From Humidesulfovibrio sp. (lineage in GTDB: Bacteria; Desulfobacterota; Desulfovibrionia; Desulfovibrionales; Desulfovibrionaceae), in the NCBI RefSeq assembly GCF_031082295.1, contig NZ_JAVHLD010000005.1, positions 1 to 64,000 on the forward strand: a stretch of DNA of 64,000 nucleotides. Reading direction: 5' to 3'. The notes below the pieces were generated by a model. The model saw nothing but the letters and a program-made list of their open reading frames with translations. It did not search any database and was not told the DNA's origin. Of this stretch, positions 26,648-37,760 are shown piece by piece (position 1 is the first letter of the stretch; each line of letters opens with the position of its first letter). Position numbers and translations under genes: made by a program.

Positions 26648-26691
26648 GGGGCGTAGATCCTGGCTTCGGTCCGAAGCCGTTCAGGTGAAAT

Positions 26692-28395
26692 TTACGATTT
26701 CAGCCATTTGTCCATGCCGCACAGGCCGCACGCCTCGCAGCCGCCCTTGGGGCAACCGGGGGTGTGCAGGGCGCGTCCGGCACGGGTCCATTCGCGCCAC
26801 AGGCTGGCGCGCGAAACGCCCGTGTCGATGACCTCCCAGGGGAAGGCCTCATCCTCGCCGCGCTGGCGGTCGAGAATATTCGCCGCCTGGTCGGCCCAGA
26901 GGCGCATGGCTTTTTTCCAGCCGCCTTCGCTCGCGGCCAGCTGCACAAGCTCGAAGGCTTCCTCCCCCCCGCGCGAAAGCACGCCCTGGAGCCGTGCCTG
27001 GAACGGCGCGTCCACCTGCAGGGCCACTCCGCGCAGGTGCCTGGTCATGTCCTTCAGGCGCTTTTGCGCTGCCAAAAGCGTCTCTTCAGACGCCATCCCG
27101 GCCCACTGCATGGGCGTCCAGGGCTTGGGCACCAGCGAGCTTGCGCCGAGGGTGATGCGCATGAACTCCTTGGTCTTCCTGCCGTGGCCCCGGTCTCTTG
27201 CCTCGCAGATGCGCGCCAGGAAGCCCTCCAGTTCGTCGTAGTCCTCAGGTCCCTCCCAGGGCCAGCCCAGAATCAGGTACACGCGCAGGTGGTTCACGCC
27301 CAGGCGCGCCGCGCGCTCCACGGCGGCCAGGAACACCTCGGCGTCGAGCTTCTTGTTTGCCGCGTGTCGCAGCCGTTCGCTCGCGCCCTCAAGGGCCAGG
27401 GTCACGGTGCGGATGCCGCACTCGCGCAGGAAACCGAGCAGTTCCTCGGTGAGGCCGTCGGCCCGGAGCGACGACAGCGAAAATTTTGTCTTGCGCGCAT
27501 GCAGCCAGCGTAGGAAGGCCAAGAGGTCCGGCCAGTCCGTGAGCGCCGTGCCCACTAGGCCCACCTTGGGCGGGTCGGCCTCCTGCACCAGGGCTTGCAG
27601 TGACTCGATGCTGGCGTGGCGCGGCGGGCGGTACACGAACCCGGCGGCGCAGAAGCGGCAGGCGTGGGGGCAGCCCCTGTTGACCTCCAGCAGCAGTGCG
27701 TCTGGGAAGGCGGCCTGCGGCCCGGTGAAGCACGACGAGGCTGGCGCGCCGAGAAGCCCGCAGTCGCCGGGGCTTATGTCGAGCACGCGGCGAACCGGGG
27801 TTTTCGAGAGCCCAGGCACGTAGATGCCCGGCATGTCCTTCACTGAGTGGAGGAAGTCCTGCTTGCTCACGCCGTCGAACACGGCCTCCTTGAGCTTCAG
27901 GCAGAAGTCTACGAGCCCGGCCTCGGCCTCGCCCACGAAGAAGGCGTCGGCCAGGGGCGCAAGGGGCGCGGGGTTCAAAAAGGCGATGGGTCCTCCCACA
28001 AGCACCAGCGGATAGTCCGGGCGTTCCGTCCGGGTGGACGGAACGCCCGCTGCGGCGAGCGCCCTAAGGAAGGGGAGGAAGTCCTCCTCAAAGGAGACGC
28101 TCGCCGCCATCAAGGGGAAGAGTCTGAGATCTCTCTGACTGTCCGCTGAGACGGGCGCATCGAAGCCCTTGCCGAGGAAGAAGCGTTCCACGGCGATCTC
28201 TGGCCTGGCCGCCAGCAGGCGATACACTGCCTGCCAGCCCAGGGCCGAGAGGCCCAAGCCTTCGTCGCCGGGAATCACAAGGGCCGCAGGGAGTCGGCCG
28301 CCGTGGTCCGGTGGCGCGGGCATGGACTTTCCGGGGCGGGTGGCGGGTGGGCGCCTGCGCTGGCGCTTCTCCTCCGCCCCGGAAGGGCGTCTCAT
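26692..28395 (-). CDS. Radical SAM protein at the end of the dcw cluster (TIGR03960-like)
   Basis: The protein has 567 residues. The N-terminal 230 residues (YPLVLVGGPIAFLNPAPLAP, DAFFVGEAEAGLVDFCL) resemble a B12-binding-type Rossmann fold without an obvious cobalamin histidine. The radical SAM CxxxCxxC is at 242-249 in NRGCPHACRFCAAGFVYRPP. A second cysteine set, C-x4-C-x2-C-x2-C, ends the protein (GCPKGGCEACGLCG) and could hold an auxiliary cluster. It shares this layout, and the motif PKPWTPMQWAG, with the 878-residue protein at 50160-52796. GGAGC precedes the ATG, 9 nt after ftsZ. Its reaction is unknown. Confidence 0.85.
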   Translation of the reverse strand: MRRPSGAEEKRQRRRPPATRPGKSMPAPPDHGGRLPAALVIPGDEGLGLSALGWQAVYRLLAARPEIAVERFFLGKGFDAPVSADSQRDLRLFPLMAASVSFEEDFLPFLRALAAAGVPSTRTERPDYPLVLVGGPIAFLNPAPLAPLADAFFVGEAEAGLVDFCLKLKEAVFDGVSKQDFLHSVKDMPGIYVPGLSKTPVRRVLDISPGDCGLLGAPASSCFTGPQAAFPDALLLEVNRGCPHACRFCAAGFVYRPPRHASIESLQALVQEADPPKVGLVGTALTDWPDLLAFLRWLHARKTKFSLSSLRADGLTEELLGFLRECGIRTVTLALEGASERLRHAANKKLDAEVFLAAVERAARLGVNHLRVYLILGWPWEGPEDYDELEGFLARICEARDRGHGRKTKEFMRITLGASSLVPKPWTPMQWAGMASEETLLAAQKRLKDMTRHLRGVALQVDAPFQARLQGVLSRGGEEAFELVQLAASEGGWKKAMRLWADQAANILDRQRGEDEAFPWEVIDTGVSRASLWREWTRAGRALHTPGCPKGGCEACGLCGMDKWLKS

Positions 28396-28403
28396 GAGCG
28401 CTC

Positions 28404-29648
<1,245 letters not shown>

Positions 29649-29707
29649 GACTTCCTCCTCCCTGGAGCTGTGATGATGCGTGAAAAACCCCTATGGCCAC
29701 ACCGCGC

Positions 29708-30946
29708 TTAGGCGATGTCCACAAACCATTTCTTCATCCGGCCGAGAATGCGGTTGAACACATTGTCGTCGCGGATGCGGAAATCACCCCCGCCGCTTTT
29801 CACGACCCGGTTTTCGGCTCCGTAGAGCAGAAGGCCGACGGCAGTGGCGTATTTGGGGTTGTTGACCATGTCGTGCAGGCCGCCCACATACTCGGGGTAG
29901 CCCACGCGCACCGGCAGGTCGAACACCTGCTCGGCCAGGTCCTGCATGCCGTGGATCAGCGAGGTGCCGCCCGTGAGGACGACGCCCGCGGCGATCTGGT
30001 TCTTGTAACCGCTCTTGATGAGCTCCTGGTCCACCAGGGCGAGGATCTCCTCGCACCGGGGCTCGCAGATCTCGGCCAGCACGCGTTTGCTCATGGCTCG
30101 GGAGTCGCGCCCGCCCACGCTCGGCACCTCGATGCCCTCGTCCACCTTGACCAGTTCGGCCAGGGCGCACCCGTGGTCGATCTTGATCTTTTCGGCGGCT
30201 GTCATGGGGGTGCGCAGGCCAAAGGCGATGTCGTTGGTCAGGTTGTTTCCGCCAAGGGCCAGCACGGCGGTGTGCTTGATGGAGTCCTTGGAGAAGATGG
30301 CGATGTCCGTGGTGCCGCCGCCCAGGTCCACCAGGCACACGCCGATCTCGCGCTCCTCTGCGGAGAGAACGGCTTTGCTGGAGGCCAGGGACTCGAGCAC
30401 GATGTCGGCCACGTCGAGGCCCGAGCGGTGGCACGAGCGCACGATGTTCTGGGCCGAGGTCACCGCGCCGGTGACGATGTGGACCTTCACCTCCAGGCGA
30501 ACGCCGGCCATGCCCAGCGGATCGGCGATGCCGCGCTGGTCGTCGACGATGAACTCCTGGGGCAGGGTGTGGATGACCTCGCGGTCCAGCGGAATGGCCA
30601 CGGCCTTGGCGGCCTCGATGACGCGGTCAACGTCCTTCTGGGTGACCTCGCCGCCCTTGACGGCGATGACCCCGTGGCTGTTGAAGCCCTTGATGTGGCT
30701 CCCCGCGATGCCCGCGTAGACCGAGTGGATCTCGCACCCCGCCATCAGCTCGGCCTCTTCCAAAGCCTTCTTGATGGACTGCACAGTCTGTTCGATGTTC
30801 ACCACCACGCCCCGGCGCAGTCCCGTTGACGGACTTGTGCCGATGCCGATGATGTCCACCACTCCGTCGTCCTTGGCTTCGCCCACCACGGCGCATATTT
30901 TCGTGGTGCCGATGTCAAGGCCGACAATGATGTCGCTCTTGGCCAT
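29708..30946 (-). CDS. ftsA: Cell division protein FtsA
   Basis: The protein has 412 residues from the ATG at 30946, which has GGGAGGAAAAC upstream; a start 27 nt earlier is in frame but has no such site. It is an actin-like ATPase: IIVGLDIGTTKICAVVGEAK, GCEIHSVYAGIAGSHIKGFN, CLVDLGGGTTDIAIF, and AGVVLTGGTSLIHGMQDLAE. The end KKWFVDIA suits the amphipathic helix that anchors it to the membrane. It tethers FtsZ to the inner membrane and recruits later division proteins. Its position between ftsQ and ftsZ is canonical. Confidence 0.97.
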   Translation of the reverse strand: MAKSDIIVGLDIGTTKICAVVGEAKDDGVVDIIGIGTSPSTGLRRGVVVNIEQTVQSIKKALEEAELMAGCEIHSVYAGIAGSHIKGFNSHGVIAVKGGEVTQKDVDRVIEAAKAVAIPLDREVIHTLPQEFIVDDQRGIADPLGMAGVRLEVKVHIVTGAVTSAQNIVRSCHRSGLDVADIVLESLASSKAVLSAEEREIGVCLVDLGGGTTDIAIFSKDSIKHTAVLALGGNNLTNDIAFGLRTPMTAAEKIKIDHGCALAELVKVDEGIEVPSVGGRDSRAMSKRVLAEICEPRCEEILALVDQELIKSGYKNQIAAGVVLTGGTSLIHGMQDLAEQVFDLPVRVGYPEYVGGLHDMVNNPKYATAVGLLLYGAENRVVKSGGGDFRIRDDNVFNRILGRMKKWFVDIA

Positions 30947-31001
30947 GTTTTCCTCCCTTGTTAGACTCGCCAAAGGGCCGGGCCTTCCCTATTCTTCCCC
31001 G

Positions 31002-31850
31002 TCAGGAAGCCCCGTGCTTCTGCCTCTTCTCCACCCAAACTTTTCCGCCGCTGGCCTCGATGGCCGCAACCTGCCCGGCTTCGCCGCGCAGCTTGAGGTC
31101 CCGCCAGACGGTTTCAATGCGATTAAAATGCGTCTCCCAGTCGACCAGTTCCGTGCGCACGCGGATGCGCAGCGCGTCCAGGTACATCTCCACCTGGCCG
31201 GAGTCCGTGAACTTCACCCAGGCCATCTGGCCCAGGGCGAAGGGCAGGTCCTGCTTGTTCATGCGCGCCACCATGGCCTCCACCACCTGCTGCTGGTCCG
31301 CAAGCTCCGGGGAGATGTCCAGCAGCGGCAGAGAGGCGGAGTCGCCTGGCGCCAGCTGCGTGATGATGGCTCCCTTGGCGTCGGCGAAGTAGAGCTGCCC
31401 GTCCTGGCGCACCCAGAAGGAGGGCTGGCGCTCCACCATGGTGATGAAGAGCTTGTCCGGCAGCTCGCGGCGCACGGTGACGAACTCCACCCAGGGGTTG
31501 CGCGAGAGCGAGGCCTCGACCCGGCTCACGTTGACGCCGAGGCTGTTCTGGCCCAGGCGCAGGCCCGCGATCTCCAGCACCTGCCCGTAGGCCAGGCGCA
31601 TGTTGCCGCTGACGGTGATCTCGGTCAGGCCCAGGGCCGGGGTGGTTGTCACGAAGCGGTAGCCGTAGATGAGCCCCGCGCCCAGGCTGCCCAGCACCGC
31701 CAGGGCTGCGAAGAACAGCATGACGTTCTTCACGGCCACTGCGGTGTCCATGACCAGCCCGGAGCCCACGTCCTTGCGCGGCCGGTTCAGCCGGACCGCC
31801 GGTTTGCGCGTCTCGCGCGGCTTGCGCTGCACTCCGCCGGGGCGAATCAT
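31002..31850 (-). CDS. ftsQ: Cell division protein FtsQ
   Basis: The protein has 282 residues. A basic cytoplasmic tail (RKPRETRKPAVRLNRPRKDV) precedes one TM helix (MLFFAALAVLGSLGAGLIYG). The periplasmic POTRA domain is next (LTEITVSGNMRLAYGQVLEI, SLSRNPWVEFVTVRRELPDK), followed by the FtsQ beta domain (LFITMVERQPSFWVRQDGQL). It links early and late divisome components with FtsL and FtsB. The ATG overlaps the murB stop by 4 nt, indicating coupled translation. No ddl gene lies between murB and ftsQ, unlike E. coli. Confidence 0.94.
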   Translation of the reverse strand: MIRPGGVQRKPRETRKPAVRLNRPRKDVGSGLVMDTAVAVKNVMLFFAALAVLGSLGAGLIYGYRFVTTTPALGLTEITVSGNMRLAYGQVLEIAGLRLGQNSLGVNVSRVEASLSRNPWVEFVTVRRELPDKLFITMVERQPSFWVRQDGQLYFADAKGAIITQLAPGDSASLPLLDISPELADQQQVVEAMVARMNKQDLPFALGQMAWVKFTDSGQVEMYLDALRIRVRTELVDWETHFNRIETVWRDLKLRGEAGQVAAIEASGGKVWVEKRQKHGAS

Positions 31851-32743
31851 GTGAGCACCACCACTTCGGTTTCAAGGTTCAGGCTGAAGCGGTCGAAGAC
31901 CATGGCCCGCCCGTGTTCCAAAAGCTCCAGGGCCTCGGCCGCCGTGCCGCCGCCCTCGTTGACCAGGAAATTCGCGTGCACCGTGGAGAAGGCCATGCCG
32001 CCCAGGCGCTTGCCCTTGCACCCCGCCTCGTCGAGCAGCCTGCCCGCGCCCATTCCCGCGGGCAGCCCCTGCGGGTTCTTGAACACGCAGCCCGCGCTTT
32101 TGGCGGTGACGGGCTGGGTGGCCTTCTTTCTGGCGTAGTTCTCCTCCATGCGCTTGCGAATGGCGAAGGGCTTGTCCGCGAGCAGGATGAACTCCGCCTC
32201 CCAGATGAGCCAGAAGCTGGCGCCCATCCGGGGATCGAAATGCCGGTAGCCGAAGGAGCAGTCCCTGGCCTCGCGCCAGGTGAGCCCGGTCTCGGGCGTC
32301 CAGATGCGCACCCGGGAGAGCCGCGCGCCCAGCTCCACGCCGTAGGAACCGGCGTTCATGGCCACGCTGCCGCCGATGCGGCCCGGCACGCCGGTGAGAC
32401 CTTCCAGCCCGGTGAGCCCGGCGCGCTGGCAGAAGCCCACCAGCCTGGGCAGGCGCAGACCAGCGCCCGCGCGGACGAGGGTTGTGCCGTCCTGCTGCTT
32501 GAAAATCTGTGCCGGGGCGTTGTTGGCCGCGCGCACCAGCACCAGCGCGTGGGGGGGGTCCGCCGCCAGCAGGTTGCTGCCCGCGCCAAGCGCCAGGGGC
32601 CGACCGCCCAGGCCGGGCAGGACGCGCGCCAGTTCGTCCAGCCCGGCCTCGCACGAGACCACGGCCTCGGCCAGGGCGGGGCCGCCCAGGCGAAGGGTGG
32701 TGCGCTCCTTCAGGAGCACGTCGCGCGTGAGGGTCAGGGGCAT
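31847..32743 (-). CDS. murB: UDP-N-acetylenolpyruvoylglucosamine reductase
   Basis: The protein has 298 residues, the type II MurB size. Features are TLRLGGPALAEAVVSCEAGL, the FAD-binding PLALGAGSNLLA, GLEGLTGVPGRIGGSVAMNAG, CSFGYRHFDPRMGASF and the substrate region KSAGCVFKNPQGLPAGMGAG. It reduces UDP-GlcNAc-enolpyruvate with NADPH to UDP-MurNAc in the cytoplasm. It follows murC by 6 nt and overlaps ftsQ by 4 nt. Confidence 0.96.
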   Translation of the reverse strand: MPLTLTRDVLLKERTTLRLGGPALAEAVVSCEAGLDELARVLPGLGGRPLALGAGSNLLAADPPHALVLVRAANNAPAQIFKQQDGTTLVRAGAGLRLPRLVGFCQRAGLTGLEGLTGVPGRIGGSVAMNAGSYGVELGARLSRVRIWTPETGLTWREARDCSFGYRHFDPRMGASFWLIWEAEFILLADKPFAIRKRMEENYARKKATQPVTAKSAGCVFKNPQGLPAGMGAGRLLDEAGCKGKRLGGMAFSTVHANFLVNEGGGTAAEALELLEHGRAMVFDRFSLNLETEVVVLT

Positions 32744-32749
32744 GTGCGT

Positions 32750-34195
32750 TTACGCCTCGCTCGAAATGGTTGCGTCGTCTTCGGGCTCGTTCAGCCAGAA
32801 CTCGCCGATCTTCCAGATGCTCCCGGCGCCCAGGGTCAGGAACAGGTCGCCCGGTTTCAGGATTTCCTTCAGCTGGCGCTCAATGCCCGCGAAGTCGGGG
32901 AAGAAGCGCACCTTGGTCTTGCTCACCTGCTTGATGCCCTGGGCCAGGGACAGGCCGTTGACGCCGGGGATCGGGGCCTCGCTGGCCGGGTAGATCTCGG
33001 TCAGGAGCAGCAGGTCGGCCTGTGAGAACACGGTGCAGAACTCGCCGAACAGGGCCTGGGTCCGCGTGAAGCGGTGCGGCTGGAAGGCAACGATGAGCCT
33101 GCGGTCGGGGTAGCAGGCCTTGGCGGTCTCCAGCGTGGCCTTGATCTCGGCCGGGTGGTGGCCGTAGTCGTCCACCACGAGCACGCCGTGGCGCTCGCCC
33201 TTGCGCTCGAACCTGCGGCCCACGCCGCCGAAATTCTCCAGCCCCTTCATGATGGCGTCCTTGGGCAACCCGGCCTCGATGGCCACGCCGATGGCGCCCA
33301 GGGCGTTCAACACGTTGTGCAGGCCCGGGTGGGCCAGGGTCACCTGCCCCCAGCTCTCGCCGTCCATGCTCACCTCGAAGATGCTGCGCAGGCTTGAGGC
33401 GGTGATCTGGCCGCGCAGGCGGTTCTTCTTGCCCAGGCCGTAGGTCAGGCAGGGACGCTTGATGAGGGGCAGCAGGCGCTGCACGCCCGGGTCGTCGCCG
33501 CAGACCACGTTGACCCCGTAAAAGGGAATGGCGTTCATGAACGTGGTGAAGGATTTGTCGATGGCGTCCATGTCCGCGTAGAAATCCATGTGGTCCTTGT
33601 CCACGTTGGTCACCACCGTCATGATGGGCGAGAGGCAGAGGAAACTACCGTCGCTCTCGTCGGCCTCGGCGATGAGGAACTCGCCCTCGCCCAGGCGGGC
33701 GTTGGAGCCGTAGGTGTTCAGCCGTCCGCCGATGATGACGGTGGGGTCCAGCCCGGCCTCGGTGAAGATGGTCGCCAGAAGCGAGGTGGTGGTGGTCTTG
33801 CCGTGGGTTCCGGCCACGGCGATGCCCGTGCGCATGCGCATGAGCTCGGCCAGCATCTCCGCGCGGGGGATGATGGGGATGGACAGCTCGCGGGCGCGCA
33901 CCAGCTCCGGGTTCGAGTCCTGGATGGCGGTGGACTTGACCACCACGTCGGCCTTGCCCAGGTTGTCGGCCCCGTGGCCGATGAACACCTGCGCGCCGAG
34001 CTTTTTCAGGCGGTGCACGGCGCTGCCTGCGGCCATGTCCGAGCCGGTGACGGTGAAGCCCATGTTCAGGAGCACCTCTGCGATGCCGCTCATGCCCGCG
34101 CCGCCGATGCCCACCATGTGCACGGTGGAGACGCGGCTGTACATTGCCGGGCTGGCGCTGCGGCCGGGGACTGCGATGGTTGTCGTCTCTGTCAT
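32750..34195 (-). CDS. murC: UDP-N-acetylmuramate--L-alanine ligase
   Basis: The protein has 481 residues. Mur ligase motifs are [20 protein letters not shown], the ATP-binding [40 protein letters not shown], and the C-terminal [20 protein letters not shown] with DYGHHP. It adds L-Ala to UDP-MurNAc. GAGGTGAAACC precedes the ATG. It lies between murG and murB, in the standard order. Confidence 0.97.
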   Translation of the reverse strand: MTETTTIAVPGRSASPAMYSRVSTVHMVGIGGAGMSGIAEVLLNMGFTVTGSDMAAGSAVHRLKKLGAQVFIGHGADNLGKADVVVKSTAIQDSNPELVRARELSIPIIPRAEMLAELMRMRTGIAVAGTHGKTTTTSLLATIFTEAGLDPTVIIGGRLNTYGSNARLGEGEFLIAEADESDGSFLCLSPIMTVVTNVDKDHMDFYADMDAIDKSFTTFMNAIPFYGVNVVCGDDPGVQRLLPLIKRPCLTYGLGKKNRLRGQITASSLRSIFEVSMDGESWGQVTLAHPGLHNVLNALGAIGVAIEAGLPKDAIMKGLENFGGVGRRFERKGERHGVLVVDDYGHHPAEIKATLETAKACYPDRRLIVAFQPHRFTRTQALFGEFCTVFSQADLLLLTEIYPASEAPIPGVNGLSLAQGIKQVSKTKVRFFPDFAGIERQLKEILKPGDLFLTLGAGSIWKIGEFWLNEPEDDATISSEA

Positions 34196-34225
34196 GGTTT
34201 CACCTCTCTCTTTCGCCTGCCGGTG

Positions 34226-35317
34226 CTACCGCGCCGCCTGGCGGCACAGTTTTTCCAGTCCGTCGACTATGGCCGAGGCGGCGTCCGGCCGCGCAAAATC
34301 CTTGGCCGCGCGGCCCATGGACCCAAGCCGCGCCGCGTCGCCCAGCAGCCCCAGCACAAGGATCGCCAGGGTCGTGCCGTCGAGGCGCTTCTGGTCGGCC
34401 AGGATGGCCGCGCCCAGGGCCTCCAGGGCCTTGGCGTTGACGCGCTGGTGGTCGTGGGCGGCAAAGGGGAACGGCACCAGCACCGACGGGGTGCCCGTGG
34501 CCGCCAGCTCGAAAATTGTCGAAGCCCCGGCCCGGCACAGGGCAAGATCCGCCCAGGCGTATGCCCCGGCCATGTCCTCCACAAAGCCCTGCACCTGGGA
34601 GTCGTCCGCCCCGGCGGCGCGGTAGGCGGCGCGGATGCGCTCCACATCGGCCTTGCCCGCCTGGTGCAGGATGTTCACCCGCGCGGCCATGAGCTGCGGC
34701 AGGGCGGCCACCACCAGGTCGTTCAAGGGCTTGGCGCCCTGGCTGCCGCCCAGCACCAGCAGGTTGCGCCCGGCGCCCGGGGTGCGGTCCACGCTGGCGA
34801 TCTCGGCGCGCACTGGGTTGCCTGTGCGCAGCACCTTGGAGGCGGGGAAATTCTTGTGGCGGTCCTCAAAGGACACGAACACCTTGCCCACCAGCTTGCC
34901 CAGGATGCGGTTGGTGACGCCCGCCACGGAATTCTGTTCGTGCACGGCGCTTGGGATGCCAAGCAGCGCCGCGGCCAGCACCGGGCAGAAGCCCGCGTAG
35001 CCGCCGAAGCCGATGACCGCCTGGGGCTGGAAGCGCCGGAGCGCGCGCGTGGCCAGGATGACGCTTTTGCCCACCCAGACCGTGGCCAGCAGCGCCTTGA
35101 CGCCCTTGCCGAGCACGCCGCTGGCGGGCAGCGCCTCAAAGGACAGCCCGGCCTTGCGCGCCAGCTCGCCCTCCGGGCCGTTGCCGCCCAGGAAGAGCAC
35201 GCGGGCCTCGGGGGTGCGGCGGCGCACTTCGGCAGCCACGGAAAGCGCCGGGAAGATGTGCCCTCCCGTGCCGCCGGTGGTGACCACCAGCCGTGAAATG
35301 TGCTGCGCCGTGCTCAT
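34226..35317 (-). CDS. murG: UDP-GlcNAc--undecaprenyl-pyrophosphoryl-MurNAc-pentapeptide transferase
   Basis: The protein has 363 residues from MSTAQHISRLVVTTGGTGGH. The GGTGGHIFPALSVA loop binds the lipid phosphate, and the C-terminal domain has GGSQGAKPLNDLVVAALPQL, FVEDMAGAYAWADLALCRAG and STIFELAATGTPSVLVPFPF, which bind UDP-GlcNAc. It converts lipid I to lipid II on the inner membrane face. The ATG overlaps the ftsW stop by 4 nt; a longer in-frame ORF upstream is noise in ftsW. Confidence 0.96.
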   Translation of the reverse strand: MSTAQHISRLVVTTGGTGGHIFPALSVAAEVRRRTPEARVLFLGGNGPEGELARKAGLSFEALPASGVLGKGVKALLATVWVGKSVILATRALRRFQPQAVIGFGGYAGFCPVLAAALLGIPSAVHEQNSVAGVTNRILGKLVGKVFVSFEDRHKNFPASKVLRTGNPVRAEIASVDRTPGAGRNLLVLGGSQGAKPLNDLVVAALPQLMAARVNILHQAGKADVERIRAAYRAAGADDSQVQGFVEDMAGAYAWADLALCRAGASTIFELAATGTPSVLVPFPFAAHDHQRVNAKALEALGAAILADQKRLDGTTLAILVLGLLGDAARLGSMGRAAKDFARPDAASAIVDGLEKLCRQAAR

Positions 35318-36423
35318 GTGCGGTTCCTCGAAAGGTTGAGGAGGATGCCCACGCAGATGAAGGACACGATGAGCGAACTGCCGCCGTAGCTGATGAAGGG
35401 CATGGGCACGCCTTTGGGCGGCACGGTGCCGAGCACCACCGCCAGGTTCATGCACGCGCCCAGCGCCAGCACGATGGTCATGCCGAAAGCGGTCAGCCTG
35501 TCCATGAGGTCCTCTTGCAGGAAGGCCACGCGGAAGGCGCGCAGGAACAGGAAGCCCATGAGCAGCAGCACCAGCGACAGGCCGAAGAAGCCCAGCTCTT
35601 CGCCCACCACGGCCATGATGAAGTCGTTGTGGGCCTCGGGCAGGAAGAGCAGCTTCTGCTTGCCCGCGCCAAGCCCGGCCCCGAAGAACCGGCCCGAGCC
35701 GAAGGCGTAGAGCGACTGCACCAGCTGATAGCCGGTGGTCTTGGCCGTGGCGAAGGGATCAAGGAAGGCGGTCCAGCGCTTGAGGCGATAGGGAGAGGAG
35801 GCGATGAGCAGCCAGCCGCCCCAGCCGCCCGCCAGCATTGCGCCCACCAGATAGATGATGCGGGTGCCGCCGGCCAGGCACATGAACATGAGCAGGATGG
35901 CCAGGAGCATGGCGCCGCCGAAGTCCGGCTGCATGAGCAGCAGCAGGCTCAGGATGCCCGTGGCCGCGAAGGGCGGGATGAAGCCGACGCTGAAGGTCTT
36001 GACCTGCATGATCTCCTGCTTGCGCGAGAAGAAGTAGGCCAGGTAGAGCACCAGCGCTGGCTTGGCGAACTCCAGCGGCTGCAGCGAGATCGGCCCGAGG
36101 GAGATCCAGCGCCGTGCGCCGCCTGCCGTGGTGCCGATGACCAGGCACAGCCCCAGCAGCGCCACGGCCAGGAACATCCACACGTAGGTCAGGTCGTAGA
36201 AGAATTTGCGGTTCACCCGCGCGCAGAAGATCATGGCCGCGATGCCCACGACGCAGAACACCGCCTGCTTTTTGAAGAACAGGTACTTGTCGTGGTAGAA
36301 GCGCTCGGCCATCATGCCGGAGCTGGAAAAGACCATGATCAGCCCGAAGCCCGCCAGCAGCACGGCGGCGAACAGGAGCCAGTAGTCCATGGGATAGTAC
36401 TGGGTGCCGCGGCGCTGGTTCAT
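35314..36423 (-). CDS. ftsW: SEDS-family peptidoglycan glycosyltransferase FtsW
   Basis: The protein has 369 residues and about ten TM helices. SEDS motifs include YWLLFAAVLLAGFGLIMVFS, SLQPLEFAKPALVLYLAYFF, LLMQPDFGGAMLLAILLMFM with the catalytic-region Asp, and the C-terminal TVPPKGVPMPFISYGGSSLI. It polymerises lipid II at the septum with FtsI. It overlaps murD and murG by 4 nt each, so this stretch is translationally coupled. Confidence 0.96.
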   Translation of the reverse strand: MNQRRGTQYYPMDYWLLFAAVLLAGFGLIMVFSSSGMMAERFYHDKYLFFKKQAVFCVVGIAAMIFCARVNRKFFYDLTYVWMFLAVALLGLCLVIGTTAGGARRWISLGPISLQPLEFAKPALVLYLAYFFSRKQEIMQVKTFSVGFIPPFAATGILSLLLLMQPDFGGAMLLAILLMFMCLAGGTRIIYLVGAMLAGGWGGWLLIASSPYRLKRWTAFLDPFATAKTTGYQLVQSLYAFGSGRFFGAGLGAGKQKLLFLPEAHNDFIMAVVGEELGFFGLSLVLLLMGFLFLRAFRVAFLQEDLMDRLTAFGMTIVLALGACMNLAVVLGTVPPKGVPMPFISYGGSSLIVSFICVGILLNLSRNRT

Positions 36424-37760
36424 GAGCGCACCTCCGCGGCAAGGGCCGCCGCCACGCGGGCGAAGTCGCGGCCGCGCTCGGTGTAGCCGGAGTAGGCGTC
36501 GAAGCTGGCCGTAGCCGGGGAGAGCAGGATCGCGTCGCCGGGCTTTGCCAGGCTGAACTGGCGGCGCACGGCGGCCTCCAGGGTCTGGTCCCAGCTAACG
36601 GGGAAGTGCGGGGCCAGGGCGGGCTCGAAGACCTCGCGGCTGGCGCCGAACAGGCCCACCGACACCACGCGTTCCTTCAGCGCGGGCAGGATGTCCTCCA
36701 CAACGCCGCCCTTGAACACGCCGCCCATGAGCAGACGCACTGGCCTGTTGAAGCTTTTCACCGCCGCGGCGACGGAATCAAGGGTGGTTGCCTTGGAGTC
36801 GTTGACGAAGACCACGCCGGCTGCCTCGCCCACAGGCTCGATGCGGTGCGGCAGGGCCTTGAAGGCGGCGATGGCCGCGCGGGCCTGGGCTTCAGTCACG
36901 CCGAAGGGGCGCACCATGCGCCAGGCGGCGGCGATGTTCTCGCGGTTGTGCTCGCCCGGCAGGCCCGGGCAGTCGAAATCCGTATCGGCGGAGAAGTAGT
37001 CGCGTTGGGCCTTGGTGAACCCGCGCGCCTCAAGCTCCTCGCGCATGGCCGCGGGCGCGATGGCCAACGCGCCATGGTCCTGGCGTGCGAAGAGGTTCAG
37101 CTTGGCCGAGAGGTACTCCTCCATGTCCAGGTGGTAGTCCAGGTGGTTGGCGGAGAAGTTGAGCAGGGCCGCCACTCTGGGGGCGAAGGTCCGGCAGTTC
37201 TGGAGCTGGAAGCTCGAAATCTCGATGACCAGCACGTCGGCGGCGGCGTCCCGCATGAGGTAGTCGCACAGGGGCGTGCCGATGTTGCCGCCGACAAACG
37301 GCGTCAGGCCCGCGTGCTCCAGGATGTGCCCGACGAGGGTCGTGGTGGTGGTCTTGCCGTTGGTGCCGGTGATGGCGATGACCGGCTCGTCGAGGAACCA
37401 GGAGGCGAACTCCATCTCCGCCACCACGCGCCAGGGCTCCACTCCCGCCAGCACAACCGCGAGTTTCTTCACCGGCACGCCGGGGGAGAGCACCACCAGG
37501 TGCGCATCGCTGAACTGCTCCGGCCGGTGCGGGCCGACTTCAAGGGTCAGGGCGGCTGCGGCCGGGTTGTCCGTCACCTTCAGAAGAACGTCCTGCGAAA
37601 GGTCGGCCTTGGCATCGACGAGGCGCACGCGGGCGCCCATGGACAGCAGGAAACGGCAAGCGGCAAGCCCGGAAACGCCCGCGCCGACGACGACGACGAG
37701 ACGGTTCTCGAAAATCTTTAGACTTTTCAGGCTGTCACGTTTCCTGTCCATGCCGGCCAC
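36420..37760 (-). CDS. murD: UDP-N-acetylmuramoyl-L-alanine--D-glutamate ligase
   Basis: The protein has 446 residues. Motifs are LVVVVGAGVSGLAACRFLLS, VIAITGTNGKTTTTTLVGHI (P-loop), VLVIEISSFQLQNCRTFAPR, ANHLDYHLDMEEYLSAKLNL, and VVFVNDSKATTLDSVAAAVK. It adds D-Glu to UDP-MurNAc-L-Ala. The start is GTG directly after the mraY stop; an ATG 9 nt further in (37751) is equally possible. Order mraY-murD-ftsW-murG is conserved. Confidence 0.96.
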   Translation of the reverse strand: MAGMDRKRDSLKSLKIFENRLVVVVGAGVSGLAACRFLLSMGARVRLVDAKADLSQDVLLKVTDNPAAAALTLEVGPHRPEQFSDAHLVVLSPGVPVKKLAVVLAGVEPWRVVAEMEFASWFLDEPVIAITGTNGKTTTTTLVGHILEHAGLTPFVGGNIGTPLCDYLMRDAAADVLVIEISSFQLQNCRTFAPRVAALLNFSANHLDYHLDMEEYLSAKLNLFARQDHGALAIAPAAMREELEARGFTKAQRDYFSADTDFDCPGLPGEHNRENIAAAWRMVRPFGVTEAQARAAIAAFKALPHRIEPVGEAAGVVFVNDSKATTLDSVAAAVKSFNRPVRLLMGGVFKGGVVEDILPALKERVVSVGLFGASREVFEPALAPHFPVSWDQTLEAAVRRQFSLAKPGDAILLSPATASFDAYSGYTERGRDFARVAAALAAEVRS